A stretch of 64,000 nt of DNA from Aphidius gifuensis (lineage: Eukaryota; Arthropoda; Insecta; Hymenoptera; Braconidae), in assembly GCF_014905175.1 (NCBI RefSeq), contig NC_057789.1, positions 18,030,496 to 18,094,495 of the forward strand, read 5' to 3'. The position numbers were made by a program, and so were the translations under genes. Shown piece after piece: positions 21,848 through 32,459 of this stretch (position 1 is its first letter; each line of letters starts with the position of its first letter). The notes beneath the pieces are model-generated. The model had not been told where the DNA came from. It saw nothing but the letters and a program-made list of their open reading frames with translations, and searched no databases.

Positions 21848-22221
21848 CAGTCCAATTCACAGGGCATTACAATTTAGAGCTTTTTTCCTCCACTGGCGGC
21901 GCTTGTAGAGCTTTTGTATGTGAAATCTAGAGTGAAACCGGCAGAAGAAGACCATGAGAAACCATATGCACATGCGTGAATATGAAAGCACACAAAGGCA
22001 CATTGTATATCTGTGTGAACAGCTCCATTCCCCCACTCACAATTCTTGTATACACAGACATACAATTTGTTTCTGTGTGCGTCAATATTCGCGCATGCGC
22101 ATAACATACCTCGTGAACTTCTTCTGACGGTTTCACTCTATATAAAAAAAATTCTACAAGCGCCATCACCGGCAAAAAAAAGCCCTAAATTGTAAAAAAT
22201 TTGCCCTGTGAATTGGACTGC
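21848..22221. mobile_element. MITE, CAGTCCAATTC type, split by a TA insertion
   Basis: Left part 21848-21929 and right part 22139-22221 rebuild the standard MITE. The interruption falls at the TA of the central TCTATATAAA stem. Confidence 0.85.
21930..22138. mobile_element. TA-site MITE with GAGTGAAACC ends
   Basis: The ends GAGTGAAACCGGCAGAAGAAG and CTTCTTCTGACGGTTTCACTC are inverted and flanked by TA, as in Tc1/mariner-type insertions. The interior holds CACATGCGTGAATATG and GTGTGCGTCAATATTCGCGC, a second inverted pair. Related pieces are at 11107-11190, 22228-22490 and 26505-26626. Confidence 0.8.
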
Positions 22222-22302
22222 TGGGGTGCGGCAGAAGAAGATCATGAGAAACCATATGCACATGCGCGAATATGGAAGCACACAAAGGCAAATTGTATAT
22301 CA

Positions 22303-22465
22303 GCACCCGTATTCAGAGGATGTTCTCATTAGGGCGTTTTTTTTTCCGATGGTGGCGTTTGTGGAGCTTTTCTATGTGAAATCTATATAAAAAAAATTTT
22401 GTCAAGCCCCATCAGCGGAAAAAAAAGCCCTAATGAGAACAATTTTGCCCCGTGAATACGGGTGC
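22303..22465. mobile_element. MITE, CACCCGTATTC type
   Basis: Complete unit from GCACCCGTATTCAGAGGATG to GAATACGGGTGC, inserted in the left half of the split GAGTGAAACC-type element (empty site TATATCTGTGTGAAC seen at 22007). Flanks read CAG on the left and CTG on the right. Confidence 0.85.
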
Positions 22466-22489
22466 TGTGTAACAGCTTCATTTTCCCAC

Positions 22490-24450
22490 TCATGGTAGAA
22501 ATATACAGGTATGCCCAATCCTCGGACGAAAGTAAAATCTACTGCGCAAAACTCTAAGTAGCCATCTTGTCTACATGTGTGTAAATCTGTGTGCCCGTCA
22601 TATTATCATTATTATACTGTTATTAATTAATGCAGAACATGTTTAAAATTTACATTAACCATAACTAAAAACTTTAAAAATATTGTTTAATAATTATACA
22701 TATTTATAAATGTGTCAAAACAATTAAAAGTTAAATTTTTACTTTTCACAGTAAGAAAAATAAAAGGAATTTTTACATATTTAGTTAACAAACTAGAAGT
22801 ATGGATGAAAAAAACAATATAAATATTGCACTGAATGCAATACAATGTTTGTTACATACTTGTACGTACATTTGACTTAGATTTTTGAATGAGAAAATTA
22901 CAGAAGATAAAAAAAAAAAGAAATAAGAAAAAAAAGTTATAAAAAATATGTAACAAAGTTAAATATGAATTTTATTTTTTATTTTGCATAGAATTAATCA
23001 TTTGTTTATGTGTCTTTGTTATTTCAATTTTTTATTGAGACCATCTTTGATATGTACTTCAATTTATGATTCAAATAAAATCGCGCCAATTTAGCCAATA
23101 TGGCGACGTAGGGGCCGCACTTCTTAGTGACTTACAGTGCCGTAACAAGGGGTGGGCAAGAGGGGCAACTGCCCAGGGCGCAGTGTAAAGAGAGGCGCAC
23201 TTAGAAGCGCGTCACAAGAAAAAAAATATTCTTTTTTAAACAATTAAAAAAAAAATTATATTTTCAGGAAAGAAATTGACTACTGTCATTTATGATCATT
23301 CAGATATTACATAAACATGATTGTCTTTCTAAATTTTGAAGTTAATCGTCCTCATTATTGTCATTTGTCATTTAGAGACAATCGTGCTAAAACAATATTA
23401 AAAATGCAAAATAAGACGTAAAATAAAAAAAATATACTTAATAATTTGAATTGAAATTTTTTTTTGTTTCTTCTGACAACGGCCAAGACACGATCCTCTA
23501 TACTCTGAAATTCTACCTAATTCTACCTATCACTAACATCGTACTATAACCGACTTAACCAGTAACGCAGGTTAACATGGACCGATTTTTATTCTGCTTG
23601 TATTGACTATATATGCCAAAGGTTTGCCTATCCTTTTTTTAATTGACATAAATTGAGATGATTATGGCAAATGGCTGAGAAATTAATTCAGATTACGAAT
23701 TTATTTATTTGGTCACATCCTTTTCTTAGCAACATTTGCCATAATTAATTAATGAAAAAGCTATTGCCAAATATTGCTGAGGAAAGAATGTATCACCAAA
23801 TATATTATTTCCTAGTCTAAATGAATTCTTTAGCTATTTTAGACAATAATTTCAATTTATGATAGGAGATATTGCTAAGGAATTAATTTAGACTAGGAAT
23901 TAATATATTTGGTTACATTCTTTCCCTAGATACATTTGCCATAATTAATTAATCAAAAAGCTATTGGTGACTGTTGCTAAAGATTGGATGTAACCAAATA
24001 AATTATTTCATTATCTAGATCAATTTCTCTGCAATGGTTTCTATAATACAATAGAATCATTGTGCCAAATTGATTGTATCTTCAATAGACTTCGATGACA
24101 TCATAGATGAATTTTCCAGCGACAACGCCAGAAGACAAAAACTGTTTTGATTTTCTAATGATCTATTCTTCATCTATAGGTATCACTTTTAAAATATTTT
24201 GTCTTCTATATTAAAATCCACAACAATTTATATTTAAAAAATAAAATAATTTCAGTATATTCTGGCGGTTTTGCTTGTTATATATATTATTGTTAAATAC
24301 ACCTAACAAATGATTTCTTTTTTATATATTATATCGATAAAAATAGGGCGCAAAATATAATTTTGCCCAGGGCGCAAAAATTCCTTGTTACGGCACTGGT
24401 GACTTAAAAAAACGTATGCGCATGGACCTACCTGTATATTTCTACCATGG
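22490..24450. mobile_element. Element with ATGGTAGAAATATACAGG ends
   Basis: The left tip ATGGTAGAAATATACAGGTA (22491) and right tip TACCTGTATATTTCTACCAT (ending 24448) are inverted. The outer 20 bp are shared with the 606-bp family but the interior differs. Most of the interior is a later hAT-like insertion. A+T-rich with no frame. Confidence 0.65.
23135..24398. mobile_element. hAT-like element, perfect 8-bp duplication GTGACTTA
   Basis: The ends CAGTGCCGTAACAAGG and CCTTGTTACGGCACTG are perfect inverted repeats and GTGACTTA stands on both sides. CAGTG tips plus 8-bp duplications are typical of hAT. The sub-terminal CTGCCCAGGGCGCA is inverted at the right as TTTGCCCAGGGCGCAAAA. The 1.26-kb interior has no transposase and includes hairpin-like TTTGCCATAATTAATTAAT repeats also seen at 60210-60640. 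Confidence 0.85.
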
Positions 24451-25033
24451 TAGAAATACTACAGGTATGGCAGTGCGCAGCCTGGTTTGGCCGCTGTGAA
24501 TCGACCAATCAAAAGGTCGCCTTCTCGCCACAAAAATGAAAGACTTTATGCGCGCGCGATACAAATTTGTTGAGAAAATTTTCAAGTTTTTTTTAAATTT
24601 TTCAAAAGTTATCATATTTATTCAACTAGATTTGGTATATTTTATAATGATTCACATACATCAAAAATAAAAATTAATTATTTATATTAAATAAATAAAT
24701 CCAAGTATAATAAATACAACACAACCTCTATTGTTTGTGGCATCAAAAAAAACAACAACAATGAAAATATTATAATTTATTTGTTAAACTGTCTTGGTTT
24801 TTTTATTTTTTATAAAGATGCTCCACATATATTTATTAGTATTTACGACAATATAAAAAATAGTTGTCAAAACAGTATGTTAGAGAGAGAGGCTCTTATA
24901 ATAGAGATTGCGTGTTAGAAAGAAAAGCAAAACAGCTCGATGGCGCGTTGTTGATTGGTTGAAAAAATAAGGCTGCGCAGAACGCGACGAAAAAAGCATG
25001 GACTACTGCCATACCTGTAGTGCTTCTACCATA
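24446..25033. mobile_element. CATGGTAGAA element, copy 2
   Basis: Nearly identical to 13002-13607, with the same tips and interior. It is slightly shorter in a T-rich tract. It stands tip to tip with the previous element, so no own duplication can be assigned. Confidence 0.8.
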
Positions 25034-25350
25034 GCTGTGTTCGATGGTCGTCTCGGCTCAGTTCCGTCTCACTTACGGCACCCGTATTCACAGGGCAAAT
25101 TTTATACAATTTAGGGCTTTTTTTTGCCACTGATGGCGCTTATAAATTTTTTTTTATATAGATTTTACATATGAAAGCTCCACAAGCGCCACCAGTGGAT
25201 GAAAAAAGCCCTAAATTGTAATGCCCTGTGAATACGGGTGCTGCTCACTTATGGCGCTAGCGACGTAAGGTTGTTTGAAGAACTACAAATGCACAAAATC
25301 TCAATACAGGTGCTTATCTATATCATCACTGTATCAATGCTTCAATAAAT
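25034..25350. mobile_element. AGCTGTGTTCGATGG element, truncated copy with MITE inside
   Basis: The left end AGCTGTGTTCGATGGTCGTC continues to TCCGTCTCACTTACG, is broken by a MITE at 25078-25241, and continues with CTCACTTATGGCGCTAGCGA. No right end follows before the next full copy begins. Confidence 0.75.
25078..25241. mobile_element. MITE, hybrid (CACCCG tips, AATTTAGGGC arms)
   Basis: The tips are GCACCCGTATTCACAGGGC and GAATACGGGTGC, but the interior arms are those of the CAGTCC type. The empty site (TTACGGCTCACTTATGG) is visible at 25392. Confidence 0.85.
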
Positions 25351-25471
25351 AGCTGTGTTCGATGGTCGTCTCGGCTCAGTTCCGTCTCACTTACGGCTCA
25401 CTTATGGCGCTAGCGACGTACGGTTGTTTGAAGAACTACAAAGGCACAAAATCTCAATACAGGTGCCATTA

Positions 25472-25672
25472 GGTGCGTTCTTTCGTCAATTTTTTGTTGA
25501 CGCATCATGACCGCGCATTTGCGCAAAAGTCGTAGAATCAAGTAAAATTTTTAAAGTATACATGTGTGCGTTACTCACACTTACAAACAATTAAAAACTT
25601 ACGTGCTTTTTCAGCTTTTGCGCAAATGCGCGGTCATGATGCGTCAACAAAAAATTGACGAAAGAACGCACC
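25472..25672. mobile_element. Palindromic MITE with GGTGCGTTCTTTCG ends, TTA duplication
   Basis: The ends GGTGCGTTCTTTCGTCAATT and AATTGACGAAAGAACGCACC are perfect inverted repeats, extending over TTGACGCATCATGACCGCGC. TTA flanks both sides and the empty site CTTATCTATATC is seen at 25315. A 3-bp TWA-type duplication fits PIF/Harbinger. Confidence 0.8.
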
Positions 25673-26299
25673 TTATCTATATCATCACTGTAAATAAACA
25701 ATATTTATTGGGGCATTAATACAGTGATGATATAGATAAGCACCTGTATTAAGATTTTGTGCCTTTGTAGTTCTTCAAACAACCGTACGTCGCTAGCGCC
25801 AATGGCTTAAGCCAAATGAACCGAGATGGCTACCGAACACATATTTACTTTATGCAAACAGTGTCATCATAATAATCTATTACAATGAGTTGATAAATAT
25901 ATAATCAAAATGAATATAGAAAATATAATTCAGGTGAGAGCAAATAGTGAATGAAAGAAATAAAAATTTTGGAGATGGAATTATTATCTGTGCTATTGAA
26001 CAATAATTTTTTATCTTTCATACATAGGAAATAGATGAAAACAATCAAAATAATATTATGAACTCATTTTGTTATTAAAAAATTAAAGTTTTAATAAATA
26101 ACAATAAATTTTGAAACGACAACGAACAACAACAACAATCATCATTTCGTCAATCAACAATATTTATTGGGGCATCGATACAGTAATGATATAAATAGGC
26201 ACCTGTATTGAGATTTTGTGCCTTTGTAGTTCTTCAAACAACCGTACGTCGCTAGCGCCATAAGTGAGCCGTAACTCGTAAGGGAGACGGAACTGAGCC

Positions 26300-26463
26300 G
26301 CACCCGTATTCACAGGGCATTACAATTTAGGGCTTTTTTCATCCACCGGTGACGCTCGTGGAGCTTTTATATGTAAAATCTATATAAAAAAAAATTTATA
26401 AGCGCCATCAGTGGCAAAAAAAAGCTCTAAATTGTATAAAATTTGCCCTGTGAATACGGGTGC
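26300..26463. mobile_element. MITE, hybrid
   Basis: CACCCG tips with AATTTAGGGC arms, in the right terminal repeat of the element at 25351-26486. It separates GAACTGAGCC from AGAGACGACC. Confidence 0.85.
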
Positions 26464-26639
26464 AGAGACGACCATCGAACACAGCTAATGTATTTCTACC
26501 ATGCCCCCACTCATAACTCTTGTACACACAGACATACAATTTGTCTTCTTCTTGTCATTGTGTGCGTCAATATTCGCGCATGCGCATAACATACCTCGTG
26601 AACTTCTGACGGTTTCACTCTACTTATTAAAAAACCTGA

Positions 26640-26912
26640 TACATAATACATATGTATGATCATATATATCCAAGTTTACGTCATTACCGAGTTGATTACC
26701 AAGTGCATTATAAATTTACAATTGTTATTCAAATATTTATATTATTGAAAGTCAATAGATTACAAGGTAAGAAAAACAATTATTAATTTATAACAGTCAT
26801 CATAAATAATTTAGACAATAAATAATTGCAAACCGTTTTTTCTTTAAGTAAATATAATTTGTATTTAGCACATACTTAAAAAAAAGTCGGAGTTTTATTT
26901 TGTATTTTTCAG
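26640..26912 (+). promoter_or_regulatory. PRPSAP 5' region, probable non-coding first exon
   Basis: A probable 5' UTR exon ends at 26766 with a good donor (TACAAG/GTAAGAAA). The next acceptor (TTTTTCAG, ending 26912) precedes the coding exon. The promoter would therefore lie within about 100 bp of the transposon boundary at 26626. The transcription start is not determined. Confidence 0.5.
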
Positions 26913-26919
26913 GGGTCAA

Positions 26920-28374
26920 ATGGAGAAGTCAGGAGCATCAGATATTGTTATCGTGTCTGGAAATTCCCATCCAGAGCTTGCAGAGTTAATTGCAAAGTAA
27001 TTATGTTTAAATCATACTCAACAAAATAAAAAAAACAGCAGTCTAAAAAAAATGGTTACTTGAATACGCAACCTCATAAAAATTTATCGATGTGTTTTTA
27101 ATTTATTGCTTGTAACAATACCGAATAATTTTTTTTAAATACACATTTTTTTCAGTCGTCTCGGAGTGAAAAATGGTGGCTGTACAGTCTATCATAAAAC
27201 AAACCGCGAAACAATGGTTGAAATTGGTGATTCAGTACGTGGAAAAGATTTATATATAATACAAACAGGCACCAAGGATGTTAACAATAACATTATGGAA
27301 TTATTAATAATGGCATATGCCTGTAAAACATCATCAGCTAAAAATATAATCGGTGTTATTCCATATTTGCCATACTCAAAACAATGTAAAATGCGCAAAC
27401 GTGGTTGCATTGTATCGAAATTGTTGGCTAAAATGATGTGTAAAAGTGGATTGACGCATATTATAACAATGGATTTACATCAAAAAGAGATACAAGGGTT
27501 TTTTGATTGTCCAGTAGACAATTTGAGAGCAAGTCCATTCCTTTTGCAGTATATACAAGAGAGTGTAAGTTTCTTCATAACATAAGTAAACGATAATTTA
27601 TATTTTTTTGGAAATATATCGATAAACTTTTACCTTTTTTTTTCCTTTTTTTTTTTTTTTTTATCTAGATTCCTGATTATAGAAACTCTGTGATTGTTGC
27701 AAAAAATCCAGGCAGTGCAAAAAAAGCAACAAGTTATGCGGAAAGATTACGTGTTGGTATTGCTGTTATCCATGGTGAACAAAGAGAATCAGAATCAGAT
27801 ATGAATGATGGGCGTAATTCACCACCATCTGTTTTATTGTCGTCAAGAACAATGGAAGTTGGTGTTGGTGTACCATCGCATCCAGCCAAAGAAAAACCAC
27901 CAATCAATGTTGTTGGTGATGTCAGTGGACACATTGCTATCATGGTTGACGATATGGTTGATGATGTACAGTCATTCGTTGCTGCTGCTGAATTACTTAA
28001 AGAACGAGGTGCTTATAGAATTTATGTTCTGGCAACTCATGGATTATTAAGCTCAGATGCACCAAAATTAATTGAAGAATCTGATATTGATGAGGTAAAA
28101 ATTTAAATAAATCTATTTTAAAAAATTAGACATTAACGAGCTTTTAGTCAATTCATTAAGTAATGACACTCAAGAAGGTTTTTAAAGAATAATAAATTGT
28201 TTTGATTGATTTTAGGTTGTTGTAACAAATACAATCCCTCATGAAATTCAAAAGAGTCAATGCTCTAAAATTAAGACAGTTGACATAAGCATTTTGATGG
28301 CTGAAGCAATTCGTCGTATTCACAATAAAGAATCAATGTCATATCTCTTCCGAAATGTAACTACTGAAGATTAA
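26920..28374 (+). CDS. PRPSAP2: PRPP synthetase-associated protein (PRPSAP1/2)
   Basis: A regulatory homologue of ribose-phosphate pyrophosphokinase; in animals it associates with the catalytic PRPS subunits and tunes their activity in nucleotide synthesis. Coding exons are 26920-26996, 27156-27564, 27669-28094 and 28216-28374. All junctions stay in frame and give 356 residues. Identification rests on KMRKRGCIVSKLLAKMMCKS in place of the catalytic-loop region of PRPS, and on the family-specific insert between IHGEQ and the VVGDV segment with SSRTMEVGVGVP and HPAKEKPP. The degenerate PRPP-binding motif IAIMVDDMVDD and the tail MSYLFRNVTTED also fit. A polyadenylation signal AATAAA lies near 28406. 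The start ATG fits the family length. Whether it is closer to PRPSAP1 or PRPSAP2 is not decided; insects usually have one gene. Confidence 0.95.
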
Positions 28375-28379
28375 AAAAA

Positions 28380-29430
28380 CAAGTTTTCACATATAAATTC
28401 TTCAGAATAAAAATAAAAAATTATAATAGATGTCAAATTTTTGAGAAAACACTATATTTAAGTGTATACATAATTAATCAATGCAATACGAAAATTGAAA
28501 AAAAAATACATTAATGCAGTGAGTTTTGAGAAAGAAGAAATAAAAAAAAAAAAAAGATAAAATGAAATCATGACGGCAAACATAGAGTATTGAAGAGTAA
28601 ACAAATTTATAAAAACGTTACCGATAACAATGAAAACACTGGTTCGTTTTAGGGACCACGTCAGGATCACTTTCATTTCTTGATTTTTCTATCGATATTT
28701 TTATATAAATTATTTTTCTCCAATAGTCAAGATGATCAATATGATTGGAAGAAAAAAAAATATATAATGCACTAACAAACAGTGTATATATATATATATA
28801 TATATATATAAAGCGTGTGTGTTTCAATTATTATCGTGAATTAAGACAATTTCCGTTTACCTAAGTTATCTTTATATAATTTTTTATAAGCTTTTTGGTT
28901 TATTATTATTTTTATCTTTATTTGTTATTTTCATTGGCATTATAATAAGATTATTTACTTTTCTTAATTTACTTTTTCTTGTTTGATTATTAAAAAAAAT
29001 AAATTTGTATAACTTTATAAGTACAAAAAAACCTCGTCAAAATAAATAATAAAAAAAAATTAATTAGATTGTAAAAATAGAAATATTAAATAAAATAAAA
29101 AATGCAAAAAAAATGAAATCGGTTATGCAAGCATGTCATATAAAATTGCTAAAAAATATTCATCAATGTGAGACTAAATTTAGAAAAAAAAAAGTTAGAA
29201 CTAGGTATTTTTTTTTTTCAAATAATAATTTTTTTAAAATACAAAGATCATTGTACTGTAAATAAAAAAAAAAAATAAACATTTAAGTTGCCATGACACC
29301 AATAAAATAAGTCCTTAGCAACTTAAAAGTTACATCAATGAAACAAATTAAATAATTTTAATTTACTGTATCTTAATCAAAATAAAGTAATAAGTTTAAT
29401 TCAAAAATTATTTTTCTCTTGAAAGAAAAA
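28380..29430. other. PRPSAP 3' UTR and DNAAF5 upstream spacer
   Basis: A+T-rich DNA with a (TA)n microsatellite at about 28788-28814. Short open frames on both strands are low complexity. The promoter of DNAAF5 must lie in this interval; nothing specific can be named. Confidence 0.5.
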
Positions 29431-29439
29431 CAAAAAGAT

Positions 29440-32266
29440 ATGTCAAGGTTGTTTGAACTTCACGTAAGTAAAATATGCTCATCTCTTCATTCGGAAGACA
29501 AAAAAAAACGTCTAAAAGCTTTGGAAAAACTTGATAATATCGTCACAAATAATGAAAATAATTGGAATGAATGTGAATTATCAGAAATATGGAAAATAAT
29601 AAATAAATATATAACAAAAAACGTATCAGATGAATCAGAATTATGTAGAAATTTATCGATTGATATAATAAAAAAATTTCTTGAAGTACTACCAGTTGAT
29701 GAAAAAAATATAATTTATCTTGTACCAGTTCTCAAACGTAGACTTGGATCTCAAGAAATTCTTGAAGAATCCGAAGAAGTTCGATTAAATTGTGTTATTT
29801 TAATAAAATTAATAATACGTATTTATAAAAAATATTTGTCTATTTATCACAATGATTTTATAACAATACTTTCAAGAACAGTTATCGATAGTTACCCAAA
29901 AATCAAGAAAGAAAGTTGTGAGAGTATTTCCCAGCTTGCTGAAAATATACCGCTGAAATTTTATTATAAGAGTAATTATGTCATCAAGCCAATATTAACA
30001 AATTTCACTCATCAACATTATCGTGTACGTGTTGCAAGTGTCAATGCGATAGGTCAAGTTATGCTGTATGGTAACAGTAAAAATATGAATGAAGTATCAA
30101 CACCAATGGCTGAAAGACTATTTGATCAAAGTGGAGCAGTTAGATTAGGTAATCATGTTTTTAATTAATTTATAATATTTTGACTTACTAAAGTGAAATA
30201 TTTTTTTTTTAGCTGTAATTCAGGTTGCTGGAATGTGGCTTATCAAACTGCATGATCGTTATAGCTGGTGGAACAAATTAATACCCATTATTTTGACTGG
30301 ACTTCATGACGACATATCAGAAATACGTGAAAAAGCTGAAAAACTTTGGAGCGCTGCTGGTCATCATTATCTTGAAGAAAATTATAATGATGATAAAATA
30401 AAAAATAAAATGGATTTTTTGACCTTAGATCCAAAACATTATCCTCCAAGTAGTAAGAAGAACCAAAAAAAAATAAGAAAAAAATTTCCCTTCGTATAAT
30501 AATAATAATTTATAATTTTTTGAAAGTAAAAAGACCAAACTTGGGATGCAGAGTAATTGTTCAGCGAAATATTAGTCACCTTGTTGGTGGAATAGCCAAA
30601 GATTTGAACGACTGGTTGCCTGATATTCGTGTCAGATCAGCACAACTTTTGGCTGTTTTGGTATTAAACGCTGAGGAAGACATTACCCAACATATACATA
30701 AATTATTGCCAGCAATGTATCGTGCCTGTAACGATGAAGACAAAAGAGTTATTGTTAATGTTGTGATTGCTGCCGAATATATCGGTCATTTTGTACTGCC
30801 TGAGACATATTGTAAACTTGTATTACCAACTCTTAACGAGGGTAATATTAGCAGTGGACATCTGTCAGTATTTTCAGCAATTATAAGGGGAAGTAAAAAA
30901 GAGCAGTTAACTAATAAATTAAAAGATATTGGTAGATTTTTACAGGAACACAATATTTGTCGCAGTAAAAAATTCGTTTATCAACAGGAATTATTAAAAT
31001 CTTGTGATGCAATTCTTTCAGTTTGTCAGGAGGTGTTTATTTTATTTGCCTTATTATTTATTAGTTTATAAATTTTTTTAACTTCTTTTTTGATGTTTCA
31101 GAATTCTTCTGTAATAGCGGAAGAACTTTTTGAAATAATTTTTACAGTCTGGTCGATGGCACAACAACAAAAAATTGAAAATTACTCAAAAAAATTATTA
31201 AATGATTTATCGTTAATGACGAATAATAAAAATATCGAAGATTTATTTGAAAATCATATTCGTTCAATTTTGAATATGGTAAAAAATTCATCGTCAACTT
31301 TGACAGTATTTAGTCCTGAATTTTATATTTTCAATAATTGTTTGAAAAATACTAAAATTGCAACATCTAAAAATATTGATCTTGTTATGCCAATATTAAA
31401 AATAACAATGGACAAGGATTCATTGGATTATGAGTTACGATTAAAAATGCTAATTTTACTTTCTGAATATTTTCAACAACGCAGTAAGAGTCTAAATAAT
31501 ATTGAAAAGTTAAATTCATTTTTTGGTGATTTTTTAGATAATATATTGATACCAAATTTAATTTGGAAAGCTGGAAGATCAGCTGAATCTGTTCGGACAT
31601 CAGCAATGAGCTGTTTATGTGCTCTACTTGATAATGAAGATAATGCAAATAACCATCCAATTTTTTTTAATGCTGATAAATTTGTTAAATATTTTAAAAA
31701 ATTAAAACCAATTATTATGTCTTTAACCAGTGATAATTCTAAGAAAACCAGACTATTTTCTCTGAAAGGAATTTATATCTTATTAAAATATGCTATGAAG
31801 CTGGTATGTGTCAGTGACGAAGATGTTATTGAAATATACCCCGGAATTCTCAAAAGACTCGATGATGGATGTGATGATGTTAGATTTGTTGCTATTGAAG
31901 TACTTGTTTTTGTTTTTCAAGCATTGTCTTGTAATTATGATCTTGATTTTGGAAGAAGTCACATTGATTACTTATACACATCTACAGTCATTCATTTAGA
32001 TGATCCAGAAGAAAAATTTCAAAATATTATGCTGGGTAAAAACTATATGAGTTATTTTTTTGAATTTCTAACGTTTTTTTCAGATGCAACTAATAATAAA
32101 CCTGTTATTTTCAGATGCAATTATTCAACTGGCTAAGATTCATCCAAAATTGCTTTATGATAAAATCGAAAAGTGTAAAATAAATTTTAGAAACCAGCAA
32201 GCACTAGAAAAAATTCAAAAAGAGTGCCAGGGAATTTTATGTTTTGAAAAAGTAACTTTAAAATAG
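29440..32266 (+). CDS. DNAAF5: Dynein axonemal assembly factor 5 (HEATR2)
   Basis: A cytoplasmic HEAT-repeat scaffold needed to pre-assemble the outer and inner dynein arms of motile cilia and sperm tails; in insects this concerns sperm and chordotonal sensory neurons. Coding exons are 29440-30148, 30213-30452, 30527-31032, 31102-32035 and 32115-32266. Every junction keeps the frame and the total is 846 residues, the family's usual size. HEAT-type helices run throughout. Family landmarks include KRPNLGCRVIVQRNIS, DWLPDIRVRSAQLLAVLVL, a W-x-AGR segment, YPGILKRLDDGCDDVR and IHLDDPEE. The start is the ATG at 29440 (MSRLFELHV); the frame upstream has no earlier ATG. The third intron-exon border uses a short 74-bp intron. 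The last exon has two closely spaced acceptors (see findings). The stop is about 190 bp from the stop of IFT56 on the other strand. Confidence 0.95.
32115..32266 (+). other. DNAAF5 terminal exon with duplicated acceptor
   Basis: Two CAG/ATGCAA acceptors stand 31 bp apart (ending 32083 and 32114). Only the second keeps the frame and gives the family-like AIIQLAKIHP; the first would shift the frame. Confidence 0.6.
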
Positions 32267-32459
32267 AAACACTCTAAACTCCAAAAATATCTTTATGCTT
32301 TGTAGAGATTTCATTTTAATTATTATAATTGGTACCAGTTTTTTTTTTTTTTTGTTCTCAATTACAAAGGTAAAGTTTGAGATAAAATCAAATTATTTAC
32401 AAAATATAAGTTATTCAATTTTCAAATGGAATTTTTTTTTTTTTTAAATTAAACTCATA
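32267..32459. terminator. Shared 3' ends of DNAAF5 and IFT56
   Basis: Fewer than 200 bp separate the two stop codons. The interval has T-runs and A-runs in the plus strand, so both 3' UTRs must be very short or overlap. No single clear AATAAA was settled on for either strand. Confidence 0.45.

Larger units (their letters stand above)
25351..26486. mobile_element. AGCTGTGTTCGATGG element, full copy
   Basis: Both ends are present: AGCTGTGTTCGATGGTCGTC and GACGACCATCGAACACAGCT, with long inverted arms (ACGGTTGTTTGAAGAACTAC). The right arm carries a MITE (26300-26463) and the left arm a TTA-flanked palindrome (25472-25672). A further left end of this family is at 57828. Non-coding. Confidence 0.8.
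22226..26626. mobile_element. Second GAGTGAAACC-type MITE, split by 4 kb
   Basis: The left half (22228-22490, starting CGGCAGAAGAAG) and right half (26505-26626, ending GACGGTTTCACTC) together resemble the intact copy at 21930-22138. The phrase CCCACTCAT stands on both sides of the break (near 22481 and 26500), a candidate 9-bp duplication. A MITE (22303-22465) also interrupts the left half. The tip before CGGCAG is missing. Confidence 0.65.

Noticed and set aside
27192..27943. Minus-strand frames over PRPSAP exons
   Set aside because: Shadows of the plus-strand exons, which have family identity and proper splice sites.
28776..28816. TA-run as a promoter TATA box
   Set aside because: A (TA)n microsatellite about 600 bp upstream of DNAAF5; no positional support.
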